Below are positions 24,151 to 33,196 of a stretch of 64,000 nucleotides of DNA, one piece after another. Every line of letters begins with the position of its first letter. Within the stretch, counting starts at the first letter, position 1. The DNA is from Heliorestis convoluta. Lineage in GTDB: Bacteria; Bacillota; Desulfitobacteriia; Heliobacteriales; Heliobacteriaceae. The notes under the pieces were generated by a model. It made no database searches. It was not told where the DNA came from and saw nothing but the letters and a program-made list of their open reading frames with translations. The DNA lies in NCBI RefSeq assembly GCF_009649955.1, contig NZ_CP045875.1, positions 1,221,501 through 1,285,500 on the forward strand, in the 5' to 3' direction. Both the position numbers and the translations under genes were made by a program.

Positions 24151-24551
24151 TTGACAAAATATTCTGCGCAATGATACCATCGAACTCACAAAAGATGGCA
24201 ACAGAATACATGGGAAATAAATCATGGAATTTGCAATTGTTAAAAAGACAACCAAATAGCTTCATCCTTCTTTTATCACTTCGGGTCCTAACAAAGTCTT
24301 AGTCTAAAAAACCATGTAGAGGATCAACAGGGGGAAAAGATCCCTCATGTCGAAAGGTTGCCAGGGAGAGGGAAGCCCTTTTTAAGACAGGAAGTTATGA
24401 AAGGAGGTGAAGTAAAAAAAAGAAAAAATAGTCTAAAAATTTAGAATATTCACTCCTAGCACAATCAAGGAACAGGGAACAAGGAACAGGATTCATCGGA
24501 GGACCGACCAACCACCCAAAGTATTAAAAATGGAGGAGGGGCCATCAGTTC
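24151..24551 (+). promoter_or_regulatory. Probable promoter and leader of the liv operon
   Basis: TTGACA at 24151 with an extended -10-like TGATACCAT at 24172. In the leader, GGATC (24321) can pair with GATCC (24339), while the overlapping TCCCTC (24341) can pair with GAGGGA (24368), which is followed by AGCCCTTTTT. The two pairings exclude each other, as in attenuators. No T-box signature was seen. The rest of 23940-24150 shows no feature. Confidence 0.35.
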
Positions 24552-25757
24552 ATGCTTACAAAAAGCAAAAAAGGCATATTCGCCACTTTAGCTGTTCTGA
24601 CACTGGTAACAGCAACAGCCTTAACAGGATGTGGAGATGGAGCCTCCACTTCCTCAAGCGGTGACACCATCCAAATCGGAGCGCTCGTTGACAAATCGGG
24701 CAAAGGCGCCGACTGGGGTCGTAAAAATGAAATTGCTATGAACATCGCCGTCGAAGAAATCAATGCTTCTGGCGGCATTAACGGAAGTCCTATAGAACTT
24801 CTCGTTCGCGATACCAATGGCAGAAACGAAGAAGCCGTGAACCTCACTCGTAGCCTGGCCGGTCAAGGCGTCGCCGCCATTGTAGGCCCCTTCTTCAGCG
24901 GAGAATGTGAAGTCGCCTTTCCACAAGCCAACCAATTGCAAGTACCGATTATCTCACCCTCATCGGCCAAAGCAGGTATCTCTGAAAACAACCGTCCCTG
25001 GGCATTCCGCAATAGCATGACTGACGATAAGCTACTTCGTGAAGCAACGCCTCGCTTTGTCAAAGCGTTTGATGTGAAAACAGTTGTCGTACTCCATGAT
25101 GAGCGCGATGCCTGGTCCAAAGCAGTCGGGACAGACGATCTACCGAGAGAATTTAAAGCAGCCGGTGTGGAAATCCTCAATGAAGGCAACTATTTCAGCT
25201 TCAACACAGGGGAGACCAACTTTAGTGCCATTGTAACGCAAGTTCGGAATCTCAACCCCGATGCCATTGCTTTCGGAGGCCTCTATAATGAAGCCGCTGC
25301 CTTTGCTCGAGAAATGGAGCGCCAAGGGCTGAAAATACCGGTGCTAGGTGGCGTAGGTATGTATGCGGGTGCCTTGATTCAGCAAGGCGGTACAGCTGTA
25401 GAAAACTTTGTAGCCACCTCAAGCTGGAACGTAGACTCAGAAGATGAACAAGCTAGAAGCTTTGTAGAAAAATTCAAGCCCCAAGCAGCGCAAATTACGC
25501 CAGCCGATCCTTTACCAGGTTCCTTTGAAGCCAACCATTATGAGACCATCTATATGATCGCCCATGTGCTAGAACAAGCCGGTGTTGATCACACAACGCC
25601 TACGGAGGAAGTTCGTTTGGCCCTACGAGATGGTTTCGCCAACTTAAAAGATTTCAAAGGAATCACTGGTTTGACCAGCATAGATGAAAAAGGAGACGGA
25701 ATAAAAACCATCTATCCTCTCGTTGTAAGAGAAGGCAGATTCGAAATCTTAGAATAA
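24552..25757 (+). CDS. livK: Branched-chain amino acid ABC transporter, substrate-binding lipoprotein
   Basis: 401 aa. Lipoprotein signal peptide with lipobox LTGC at about residues 24-27, then a type I periplasmic-binding fold (IQIGALVDKSGKGADWGRKN; AAIVGPFFSGECEVAFPQAN; VVVLHDERDAWSK). Ser/Asp/Glu-rich binding positions are typical of LivJ/LivK. Extracellular, membrane-anchored. First gene of the livKHMGF operon; the GGAGGAGG ribosome site is 10 nt from the ATG. Ligand choice within leucine, isoleucine and valine cannot be read from sequence, but the downstream pathway supports these. Confidence 0.85.
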   Translation: MLTKSKKGIFATLAVLTLVTATALTGCGDGASTSSSGDTIQIGALVDKSGKGADWGRKNEIAMNIAVEEINASGGINGSPIELLVRDTNGRNEEAVNLTRSLAGQGVAAIVGPFFSGECEVAFPQANQLQVPIISPSSAKAGISENNRPWAFRNSMTDDKLLREATPRFVKAFDVKTVVVLHDERDAWSKAVGTDDLPREFKAAGVEILNEGNYFSFNTGETNFSAIVTQVRNLNPDAIAFGGLYNEAAAFAREMERQGLKIPVLGGVGMYAGALIQQGGTAVENFVATSSWNVDSEDEQARSFVEKFKPQAAQITPADPLPGSFEANHYETIYMIAHVLEQAGVDHTTPTEEVRLALRDGFANLKDFKGITGLTSIDEKGDGIKTIYPLVVREGRFEILE

Positions 25758-25815
25758 GAAGCTCATCGCAGCTCTGTAAAAACTTCATAAGTTCTAAGAG
25801 GGAGGGTGTGGACTT

Positions 25816-26697
25816 TTGCTTCTTCTCCAGCAGCTCATCAACGGTTTGATGCAAGGCAGTATCTACGCCCTCGTGGCCATCGGATACTCTCTCGTCTTTG
25901 GCGTCTTGAACTTGCTTAACATGGCCCATGGGGAAGTCTTTATGATCGCAGGCTTTGTGGGACTCTTGCTCATCTTAGCCCTTGACTTGCCTATTTATCT
26001 GGCCATCCCCGCTGCCATGGCAGCGGCAGCTCTTCTGGGCGTAATCATTGAACTTCTCTGTTTTCGACCGATCAAAAAAGAATTTCATCTGGCGCCTGTC
26101 GTTAGCACCATCGCCTTTGGTACCGTTTTAGTCAGTTTGACAGTCAACTTTATCGGTTCGGAACCGCAAGTTTTTCCCGCTCATGTCAATATTGGAGACT
26201 TCTCCGTAGGTGGCATTCTCATTAGTGGCACGGAACTGCTGATGTTCGCCATTGCCATAACTCTCATGGTCTTACTCACCTTTATGCTCGAAAAAACAAA
26301 AACAGGTCGAGCCATGCGAGCCATGGCAGAAAACGAAAAAGCAGCACAAATTTTAGGTGTAAATGTCAAAAGAATTATCATTACCACCTTTGCCATCTCT
26401 GCTGCCTTAGCTGGTATTGCCGGTATCTTAGTCGGTTTGCGCTTTGGTGTGATCAGTCCCTTTGTCGGTGCGACCATTGGCCTAAAAGCATTGGCCGTTA
26501 TGGTGATTGGTGGTCTGGGTAACATTTACGGTGCGATGGTAGCAGGCTTGCTCTTAGGAATGCTCGAAGCAGCCACCGTTGTCATCCCAGGATTATCGCC
26601 CTACGTCGATGCTGTAATCTGGGGTTTTCTCGTCTTCGTCTTGCTCTTTAAACCCAACGGTCTCTTAGGAACAAGAGTACAAGCGGAAAGGGTGTGA
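25816..26697 (+). CDS. livH: Branched-chain amino acid ABC transporter permease LivH
   Basis: 293 aa, TTG start at 25816 after GGGAGGGTGTGG. Eight or so hydrophobic spans; family signature GYSLVFGVLNLLNMAHGEVF near the N-terminus and MRAMAENEKAAQILGVNVKR (the coupling loop to the ATPases). Inner-membrane channel subunit with LivM. Confidence 0.9.
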   Translation: MLLLQQLINGLMQGSIYALVAIGYSLVFGVLNLLNMAHGEVFMIAGFVGLLLILALDLPIYLAIPAAMAAAALLGVIIELLCFRPIKKEFHLAPVVSTIAFGTVLVSLTVNFIGSEPQVFPAHVNIGDFSVGGILISGTELLMFAIAITLMVLLTFMLEKTKTGRAMRAMAENEKAAQILGVNVKRIIITTFAISAALAGIAGILVGLRFGVISPFVGATIGLKALAVMVIGGLGNIYGAMVAGLLLGMLEAATVVIPGLSPYVDAVIWGFLVFVLLFKPNGLLGTRVQAERV

Positions 26698-26703
26698 GCA
26701 AGG

Positions 26704-27567
26704 TTGACAGAATCTGTATTTATTTTTGCCGGAATTAACATTATTTTAGCCATCAGCCTTTATATCACCCTTTCCACAGGGCAGATATCACTAGGCCACG
26801 GTGCCTTTATGGCCATTGGCGCTTACATGGCTTCGGTTATGACTGTAAAATGGGGATTTAATCTCCCTCTTGCAATTGTGGCCGCTGCCATTATGGCTGG
26901 TATTGTTGGCGTTGCTGTCGGCTTTCCGGCCCTTCGCGTTAAAGGAATCTACTTGGCCATTGGAACGCTCGGCTTGGGTGAAGTGGTGCAAGTCTTTTTC
27001 CACAACTTCAAGTACACCGGTGGTGCCTCTGGTATAAGTGGCATGTCTGGCACGACTTTGTATCTTGTCTGGTTTATGGTTGCTTTAACCATTTTGTTTG
27101 CTTGGCAACTTACCCACTCACGCATCGGTTGGGCTTTCAAAGCCGTCCATGAAGATGAGGTAGCAGCCCAATCGATGGGGCTGAATATCACCTATCTGAA
27201 AGTAACTGCTTTTGGTGTAAGTGCAGCCATCGCTGGCATTGCCGGCGCTCTCTATTCTCACTATATTTTCTTTATCGACCCCCACGCTTTTGGTTATCAC
27301 ACTTCCTTGCTGATTCTTTTTTACGTTATCTTTGGCGGTGCCCAGACTTTCTGGGGTGCAGCCCTTGGAGCACTCGTGCTAACCTTGTTGCCTGAGCTCA
27401 TTCGAGGCATGCAAGAATGGCGTCTCACATTCTACGGTATTCTTATTATGGCCATGATGGTTCTTCGTCCACAAGGTCTGATCTCCCACGATACTATTAA
27501 TTGGATTAAAGACTTTTTCAGCAAAAAAAGTCTACCCAAAACAAAAGCCACAGAGGAAGCAGGGTGA
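26704..27567 (+). CDS. livM: Branched-chain amino acid ABC transporter permease LivM
   Basis: 287 aa, TTG start at 26704, 4 bp after livH stop. Shows LSTGQISLGHGAFMAIGAYM and the coupling loop FKAVHEDEVAAQSMGLNITY. Multi-span membrane protein pairing with LivH. Unusually short C-terminus is normal for stand-alone LivM. Confidence 0.9.
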   Translation: MTESVFIFAGINIILAISLYITLSTGQISLGHGAFMAIGAYMASVMTVKWGFNLPLAIVAAAIMAGIVGVAVGFPALRVKGIYLAIGTLGLGEVVQVFFHNFKYTGGASGISGMSGTTLYLVWFMVALTILFAWQLTHSRIGWAFKAVHEDEVAAQSMGLNITYLKVTAFGVSAAIAGIAGALYSHYIFFIDPHAFGYHTSLLILFYVIFGGAQTFWGAALGALVLTLLPELIRGMQEWRLTFYGILIMAMMVLRPQGLISHDTINWIKDFFSKKSLPKTKATEEAG

Positions 27568-27570
27568 TCC

Positions 27571-28326
27571 TTGGTGCTCGTTGTTAGCGAAGTACACAAA
27601 AGTTTTGGCGGCTTAAATGTAATTCACGAATTAAGCTTTCAGGTGCCAGAAGGGTTTATTTTCAGTCTCATTGGACCGAATGGAGCCGGCAAAACAACAC
27701 TTTTCAACATGATTACAGGCATTTACCCTGTCGATCGTGGCCACATCTCCTTTCAAGGCACGACCTTAAATGGCTTAAAGCCCTATGAGATCACTCGCTT
27801 AGGCATTGCCCGTACTTTTCAGAATATTCGACTTTTTCCGCATATGACGGTGCTCGAAAATGTACGCATCGGGCAAAGCACCAAAGTCAACACAGGCTTG
27901 CGCAGTCTTATTCCCGCCTATGAGCGTTCCTTAGAAAAAGAGTTGGCCCAGGAAGCCCAAGAAGCGCTGGCCCTATTGGGACTGGAAGAGAAAAAAGATC
28001 AATATGCAGGCCAGCTTTCCTACGGCGATCAAAGGCGGGTAGAGATTGCCAGAGCCCTGGCGACAGGTGCAAAGCTTCTCCTCCTTGATGAGCCTGCCGC
28101 CGGTTTGAATCCCGATGAAAGCAAAGGGCTCAACGAGATTATTCTAAAAATCCGTAAAGCAGGTCATACCATTTTGCTTATTGAGCACGACATGTCTGTC
28201 GTCATGGAAATTTCAGACCATGTTCTGGTTATTAACTTTGGCGAAAAAATCGCTGAAGGCGATCCTGCCACCGTGCAGGCCAATCCGCTGGTGCTAGAGG
28301 CCTATCTGGGAAAGGATGAAGAATGA
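27571..28326 (+). CDS. livG: Branched-chain amino acid ABC transporter ATPase LivG
   Basis: 251 aa. Walker A GPNGAGKTT, signature LSYGDQRRVEIARAL, Walker B LLLLDEPAAGL, and the LivG-typical RTFQNIRLFPHMTVLENV. TTG (27571) or the adjacent GTG starts it; the end overlaps livF by 4 nt (ATGA). Confidence 0.92.
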   Translation: MVLVVSEVHKSFGGLNVIHELSFQVPEGFIFSLIGPNGAGKTTLFNMITGIYPVDRGHISFQGTTLNGLKPYEITRLGIARTFQNIRLFPHMTVLENVRIGQSTKVNTGLRSLIPAYERSLEKELAQEAQEALALLGLEEKKDQYAGQLSYGDQRRVEIARALATGAKLLLLDEPAAGLNPDESKGLNEIILKIRKAGHTILLIEHDMSVVMEISDHVLVINFGEKIAEGDPATVQANPLVLEAYLGKDEE

Positions 28327-29072
28327 TGGAAAAGGTTCTACAGGTAAAGAACCTGAAAGTTGCGTACGGACCGATTAAAGCGTTAAAGGGTATTGATCTC
28401 GAAGTCCGTCAAGGCGAAACTGTTGCCATCATTGGGGCCAATGGTGCTGGCAAATCTACTTTGCTCAAGACCATCTCCGGTCTCTTAAAGCCTGCAGAAG
28501 GCACCATTGAGTTTAGAGGCCAGCCTCTTACGTCGATGGCGCCCCATCACATCGTGAGCAAAGGGCTTATCCACGTTCCTGAAGGCAGAGCTGTCTTAGG
28601 TCGCATGACCGTAGAAGATAACTTGCTGATGGGTGCCTATTGTCGCAAAGACGAAAAAGAGATTCAAGAAGACCTTGAAAAAGTGCTTGCTTTATTTCCC
28701 ATCTTGAAAGAGCGCTTTAAGTTTCAAGCAGGCAATCTTTCGGGAGGACAGCAGCAAATGCTGGCCATCGGCCGTGGCATGATGGCCCGTCCACAAATCA
28801 TGATGCTTGATGAACCTTCTCTAGGCTTAGCACCCATTGTAATCAAAGAGATCTTTGAAATCATTAAAAACTTGCGCGATAAAGGCATCACCGTATTGCT
28901 GGTGGAACAAAATGCCAAGCAAGCGCTCAAAGTGGCCGACCGTGGTTATGTCTTAGAGACCGGTCGTGTCGTTTTAAGCGACAGTGGCGCCAATCTTTTA
29001 CGCAGCGAAGAAGTAACGCGAGCCTATCTTGGGGAACGCAAAGACGACACCCGGCGTGCTCTCACTGCATAA
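28323..29072 (+). CDS. livF: Branched-chain amino acid ABC transporter ATPase LivF
   Basis: 249 aa. Walker A GANGAGKST, signature LSGGQQQMLAIGRGM, Walker B IMMLDEPSLGL; VPEGRAVLGRMTVEDNLLMG is typical of LivF. Last transporter gene, 29 bp before the carboxylase block, so import and degradation are probably cotranscribed. Confidence 0.92.
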   Translation: MMEKVLQVKNLKVAYGPIKALKGIDLEVRQGETVAIIGANGAGKSTLLKTISGLLKPAEGTIEFRGQPLTSMAPHHIVSKGLIHVPEGRAVLGRMTVEDNLLMGAYCRKDEKEIQEDLEKVLALFPILKERFKFQAGNLSGGQQQMLAIGRGMMARPQIMMLDEPSLGLAPIVIKEIFEIIKNLRDKGITVLLVEQNAKQALKVADRGYVLETGRVVLSDSGANLLRSEEVTRAYLGERKDDTRRALTA

Positions 29073-29101
29073 GTATCGTTGTAAAAAAAGGAGGCGGTAT
29101 T

Positions 29102-30448
29102 TTGTTTAACAAAGTTCTCATCGCCAATCGCGGTGAAATCGCTCTTCGGCTTTTGCGAGCAGCCCAGGCCTTACAGATTCGAACCGTACTAGTTTACTCG
29201 GAAGCCGATCAAGATACCCTTCCTGTTAAGGAGGCCGATGAGGCATACCTCATCGGTCCCCCCCCCGTCGCCCAGAGCTATTTGCAAGTCGAAAAAATTC
29301 TAGAAGTGGCAAAAAAAACGGGTGCCCAAGCCATTCATCCTGGCTACGGTTTGCTCTCTGAAAATGCAACTTTTGCCCGCCGTTGCGCCGAAGAAGGAAT
29401 AAAGTTCATTGGTCCGTCAGCTTCAATTATCGCCATCATGGGTGATAAAGTGGCTGCTCGCCGCACCATGGCGGCCGCTGGCGTACCCGTTGTGCCAGGT
29501 ACAGAACGGGCACCTGAAGATTTGCAAGCCGCCCTTGTAGAAGCCAATCGCATTGGCTACCCCATCATGGTCAAAGCAGCCGCCGGGGGTGGAGGCATCG
29601 GCATGCAAATTGCCCACGATGAATCGGCTTTAGCGGCAGCCTGGGAAAGCTGCGCCCACCGTGGAGGCCGCTTTTTCGGAGATAGAACACTTTTTCTAGA
29701 GCGCTACTTCTCTAGAAGTCGTCATATTGAGGTTCAATTGATGGCCGATGAACATGGCAATGCCATTCATCTTTTTGAAAGAGATTGCTCCATTCAAAGA
29801 CGGCATCAAAAAATCGTAGAAGAAGCACCGGCTGCCCAGCTTTCTCTGGAATTGCGAGAAAAAATGGGACAAGTGGCCTTGAAAGCAGCCCGTGCCATTG
29901 GGTACTCCAATGTTGGTACCATGGAATTTCTTGTCGATGAAGATGACAATTTTTACTTTCTGGAGATGAATACGCGCTTACAGGTGGAGCACCCCGTTAC
30001 AGAAATGGTGACAAACATCGACATTGCCCAAGCCCAGTATCGCATTGCCGCCGGTGAAAAGCTTTGGCTTCAGCAAGAAGATGTGGCCCTTCAAGGTCAT
30101 GCTATTGAGGTGCGGCTCTATGCTGAAAACCCCGACAACTTCTTGCCTTCACCCGGCAGAATCAATCACTTCTATATACCACAAAAAGAAAATGTTCGCG
30201 TCGATGGCTGGGTCCAAAGTGGTACCGTCGTAACGCCTTATTACGATCCGCTGCTCGCTAAAATCATCGCGCATGGCGAGAATCGAGCAGAAGCCATTGC
30301 CATGTTGCAAGCAACATTGCAAGAAACAGAAATTGAAGGGATCAAAACAAATTTACCTGTACTCAAAGATATTTTAGCCCATCACACTTTCCAAGCGGGA
30401 GAAGGCAATTGCTATTTTGTACGAGAAATGCTCGGCAAAGCTGTCTAA
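29102..30448 (+). CDS. Biotin carboxylase subunit of acyl-CoA (probably 3-methylcrotonyl-CoA) carboxylase
   Basis: 448 aa, TTG at 29102 after GGAGGCGG. ATP-grasp marks: VKAAAGGGGIGMQIA, ERDCSIQRRHQKIVEEAPA, EMNTRLQVEHPVTEMVT. It carboxylates biotin on the separate BCCP encoded next. Length and separate BCCP match Bacillus YngH rather than the fused MccA. The downstream hydratase, carboxyltransferase and HMG-CoA lyase make 3-methylcrotonyl-CoA the best substrate guess; propionyl-CoA is an alternative. Confidence 0.85.
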   Translation: MFNKVLIANRGEIALRLLRAAQALQIRTVLVYSEADQDTLPVKEADEAYLIGPPPVAQSYLQVEKILEVAKKTGAQAIHPGYGLLSENATFARRCAEEGIKFIGPSASIIAIMGDKVAARRTMAAAGVPVVPGTERAPEDLQAALVEANRIGYPIMVKAAAGGGGIGMQIAHDESALAAAWESCAHRGGRFFGDRTLFLERYFSRSRHIEVQLMADEHGNAIHLFERDCSIQRRHQKIVEEAPAAQLSLELREKMGQVALKAARAIGYSNVGTMEFLVDEDDNFYFLEMNTRLQVEHPVTEMVTNIDIAQAQYRIAAGEKLWLQQEDVALQGHAIEVRLYAENPDNFLPSPGRINHFYIPQKENVRVDGWVQSGTVVTPYYDPLLAKIIAHGENRAEAIAMLQATLQETEIEGIKTNLPVLKDILAHHTFQAGEGNCYFVREMLGKAV

Positions 30449-30493
30449 GGCAGTGCCAGTCCTGAAAGTACATGAAGGAGGAGCTACTACATC

Positions 30494-30706
30494 ATGAAGG
30501 AAGTTACAGCGACAATGGCAGGGATGGTCTTACGTCTCCAAGTTAATCCTGGCGATAAAGTGGAAGAGAACCAGGAAGTTTTATATCTTGAGTCCATGAA
30601 GATGGAGATTCCTGTCCAATCGACTTTTGCAGGCACTGTTGTTGAAAGCAAAGTCGCAGAAGGGGAATTTGTCAACGAAGGCGATGTTCTTTTGTTGTTA
30701 GAGTAG
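30494..30706 (+). CDS. Biotin carboxyl carrier protein (70 aa)
   Basis: ATG at 30494 after AAGGAGGAGCTACTACATC. A single biotinyl domain with ESMKMEIPV (biotinylated Lys in the MKM motif; the usual Ala is Ser here). Same size as Bacillus YngHB. Shuttles carboxybiotin between the subunits encoded at 29102 and 31563. Confidence 0.9.
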   Translation: MKEVTATMAGMVLRLQVNPGDKVEENQEVLYLESMKMEIPVQSTFAGTVVESKVAEGEFVNEGDVLLLLE

Positions 30707-30729
30707 GACAGGGAAGGACGGAGGAGCCT

Positions 30730-31554
30730 TTGCAACAAACTGAAGGGATAAGAGGAAAGGGCATTTTACAAAGCCAAAGCGCCACAGTGCTAATAGAGCA
30801 AGATGGCCCTATCGCTTGGATCAAGATCAATCGGCCCGCGGTAATGAATGCGCTCAACTATGAAACATTGCTGGCTTTAGAAGATCTAACAAGGCAAATC
30901 CGTTTTCACCGCCAGGTGCAACTCGTCGTCATCACGGGCGTTGGTGACAAAGCTTTTTCCACGGGAGCCGATCTGAAAGAGCGTGCTACTTTTTCACCAA
31001 CGCAAGTGCAGCAATACATATACACCATTCGAGAGCTTATGAATCAGATTGAAACATTACCCCAACCGGTCATTGCCTTGCTTAATGGCATGGCTTTAGG
31101 AGGAGGAACAGAGCTCGCCCTGGCTTGTGATTTACGGATTGCTGCAGAAGGTTCCCAGATGGGATTAACGGAAACAAAGCTGGCTATTATTCCAGGCGCC
31201 GGGGGTACGCAGCGACTGAGTCGCCTCATTGGCGCAGCTCGAGCGAAAGAGCTGATTTTTACGGCCCGCACCATTTCAGCCCAGGAAGCGTACAACCTAG
31301 GACTTGTCAATCGTGTTGTACCAGGCCATGAATTGCACCAGGCTCTTTATGAACTAGCCGAGACCATTTTGTCGAATGGGCCCGTGGCTTTACAACAAGC
31401 CAAGTATGCCATTAACTTCGGCATGGAAGCCGAATTGCGAACGGGCTTAGCTTTAGAAACAAAATCCTACGAAGTTTGCATTCCTACAGAAGATCGCAGG
31501 GAAGCCTTGCAGGCATTTCGAGAAAAAAGAAAGCCACAGTTTCAGGGAAGGTGA
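30730..31554 (+). CDS. Enoyl-CoA hydratase family, probable methylglutaconyl-CoA hydratase
   Basis: 274 aa, TTG at 30730. Crotonase fold: FSTGADLKER (oxyanion hole), ALGGGTELALACDLRIAA and LTETKLAIIPGAGGTQRLSR. The Glu in NGMALGGGTEL and the AIIPGAGG loop match AUH/LiuC/YngF-type hydratases. Position between carboxylase and HMG-CoA lyase supports hydration of 3-methylglutaconyl-CoA to HMG-CoA. Confidence 0.85.
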   Translation: MQQTEGIRGKGILQSQSATVLIEQDGPIAWIKINRPAVMNALNYETLLALEDLTRQIRFHRQVQLVVITGVGDKAFSTGADLKERATFSPTQVQQYIYTIRELMNQIETLPQPVIALLNGMALGGGTELALACDLRIAAEGSQMGLTETKLAIIPGAGGTQRLSRLIGAARAKELIFTARTISAQEAYNLGLVNRVVPGHELHQALYELAETILSNGPVALQQAKYAINFGMEAELRTGLALETKSYEVCIPTEDRREALQAFREKRKPQFQGR

Positions 31555-31562
31555 GTAAAAGC

Positions 31563-33146
31563 ATGGCGAATCAGCCCATTCCAAAGAATCAACCGAGTCA
31601 GCCTTATGAAGAGATGGCAGAATTGATGGAAAAAATCTACGCAGGCGGGGCTCCCAAGTATCATGCAGCCAACAAAGAGCGAGGCAAGCTCTTTGCACGG
31701 CATCGACTGGAGCTTTTGCTCGATAAGGATAGCTTTGTAGAAGAAGGCTTGTGCGCCAACTGCCAGGCCGATGAGCTGCCCGCTGATGGCGTTATTTGTG
31801 GCATTGGCACCATTGAAGGTCGGCCTGTTTGCATTATGGCCAACGACTCTACCGTCAAAGCCGGTAGTTGGGGACAGCGCACTGTTGAAAAAATCATTCG
31901 CATTCAAGAAAGAGCCCTCGACCTGAATATCCCGATTTTTTATCTTGTTGATTCCGCCGGTGCACGCATTACTGATCAAGTGGAAATGTTCCCTGGTCGT
32001 CGTGGCGCTGGACGCATTTTCTACAATCAAGTGAAGCTATCAGGTCGCGTTCCCCAGATTTGTCTTCTTTTTGGACCTTCTGCTGCTGGCGGTGCTTACA
32101 TTCCTGCTTTTTGCGACGTTGTATTTATGATTGAAGGCAACGCAAGTATGTATCTCGGTTCGCCACGCATGGCTGAGATGGTTATCGGAGAAAAAGTAAC
32201 ACTCGAAGAAATGGGCGGTGCTCGTATGCATTGTACCCAGTCAGGTTGTGGTGATTTTCTCTGTGCCAGTGAAGAAGAAGCCATTACAAAAGCCCGACAC
32301 TATCTTAGCTACTTTCCCCAGAGCTGCTTTGAAAAGTCGGAAAAAATAACAAGCTCGGAAAAAAAGGAAAACTCCAAGGTTGCTAGCATCGGCAAAAAAG
32401 ATATTAAGTCTATCGTGCCAACGAATCAAAACGTTCCATTTAATATGAAGGAACTCATCTACAATCTCGTTGACGAAGGCTCTTACCTAGAAATCAAAGA
32501 GCTTTTCGCGCCAGAAATTATTACAGCTTTCGCTCGCCTTGATGGACAGCCTGTGGGCATTGTGGCCAATCAGCCTATGCACAAAGGTGGCGTTTTGTTT
32601 ATCGACTCGGCCGATAAAGCGACACGGTTCATTCAGCTTTGCGATGCTTTCAACATTCCTCTTCTATACTTGATGGATGTTCCTGGCTTTATGATTGGAA
32701 CGAAGGTGGAACGGGCCGGCATGATTCGACATGGCGCCAAGATGATTTCAGCCATGTCAGAAGCAACAGTACCGAAAATTTCCGTCGTCGTACGTAAGGC
32801 CTATGGCGCTGGATTGTACGCCATGTGTGGCCCTGCTTTTGAGCCCGATGCTTGTCTTGCTTTGCCCACAGCGTCCATTGCCGTCATGGGTCCAGAAGCG
32901 GCCATCAACGCCGTGTACTACAACAAGATCAAAGAGCTACCGCCGGCAGAGCGCGCTGCTTTTATCAATGAACGTCGTAAGGAGTATCAAGAAGATATAT
33001 CTCTAGCACGTCTCGCCTCAGAACTTGTTGTTGACGCTATCGTTATGCCCGAGAAATTGCGAGGGGAGCTCATCCAACGCTTCTCCTTATATCGTTCGAA
33101 AAAGACAGCGTTTACAACACGCAAGCATGCGGTAACGCCTGTGTAG
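31563..33146 (+). CDS. Carboxyltransferase subunit, probably 3-methylcrotonyl-CoA carboxylase beta
   Basis: 527 aa from the ATG at 31563 (GGAAGGTGAG upstream; earlier starts overlap the previous gene). Two crotonase-like halves: the N half with CIMANDSTVKAGSWG and GPSAAGGAYIPAFCDVVF; the C half with GIVANQP, DVPGFMIGTKVERAG and VVRKAYGAGLYAMCGPAF. MCC-beta-like length and the AGGAY oxyanion motif. Transfers CO2 from carboxybiotin to the acyl-CoA. The ~40-residue Lys/Ser-rich segment around residues 260-300 is a linker between the halves. Confidence 0.87.
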   Translation: MANQPIPKNQPSQPYEEMAELMEKIYAGGAPKYHAANKERGKLFARHRLELLLDKDSFVEEGLCANCQADELPADGVICGIGTIEGRPVCIMANDSTVKAGSWGQRTVEKIIRIQERALDLNIPIFYLVDSAGARITDQVEMFPGRRGAGRIFYNQVKLSGRVPQICLLFGPSAAGGAYIPAFCDVVFMIEGNASMYLGSPRMAEMVIGEKVTLEEMGGARMHCTQSGCGDFLCASEEEAITKARHYLSYFPQSCFEKSEKITSSEKKENSKVASIGKKDIKSIVPTNQNVPFNMKELIYNLVDEGSYLEIKELFAPEIITAFARLDGQPVGIVANQPMHKGGVLFIDSADKATRFIQLCDAFNIPLLYLMDVPGFMIGTKVERAGMIRHGAKMISAMSEATVPKISVVVRKAYGAGLYAMCGPAFEPDACLALPTASIAVMGPEAAINAVYYNKIKELPPAERAAFINERRKEYQEDISLARLASELVVDAIVMPEKLRGELIQRFSLYRSKKTAFTTRKHAVTPV

Positions 33147-33196
33147 ATTTGCGATTCAGTATCCTACACCCAAATTAGAGGAGGTCTGTTATTATT

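Noticed and set aside
24391-24450. Short leader peptide (ATGAAAGGAGGTGAAG...)
   Set aside because: The ATG precedes what looks like a ribosome site (AAAGGAGGTGA), and the 15 codons have no run of Leu, Ile or Val expected of an amino acid attenuator peptide.
24301-24551. T-box or known riboswitch before livK
   Set aside because: No T-box AGGGTGGNACCGCG core or other riboswitch consensus could be found by eye.
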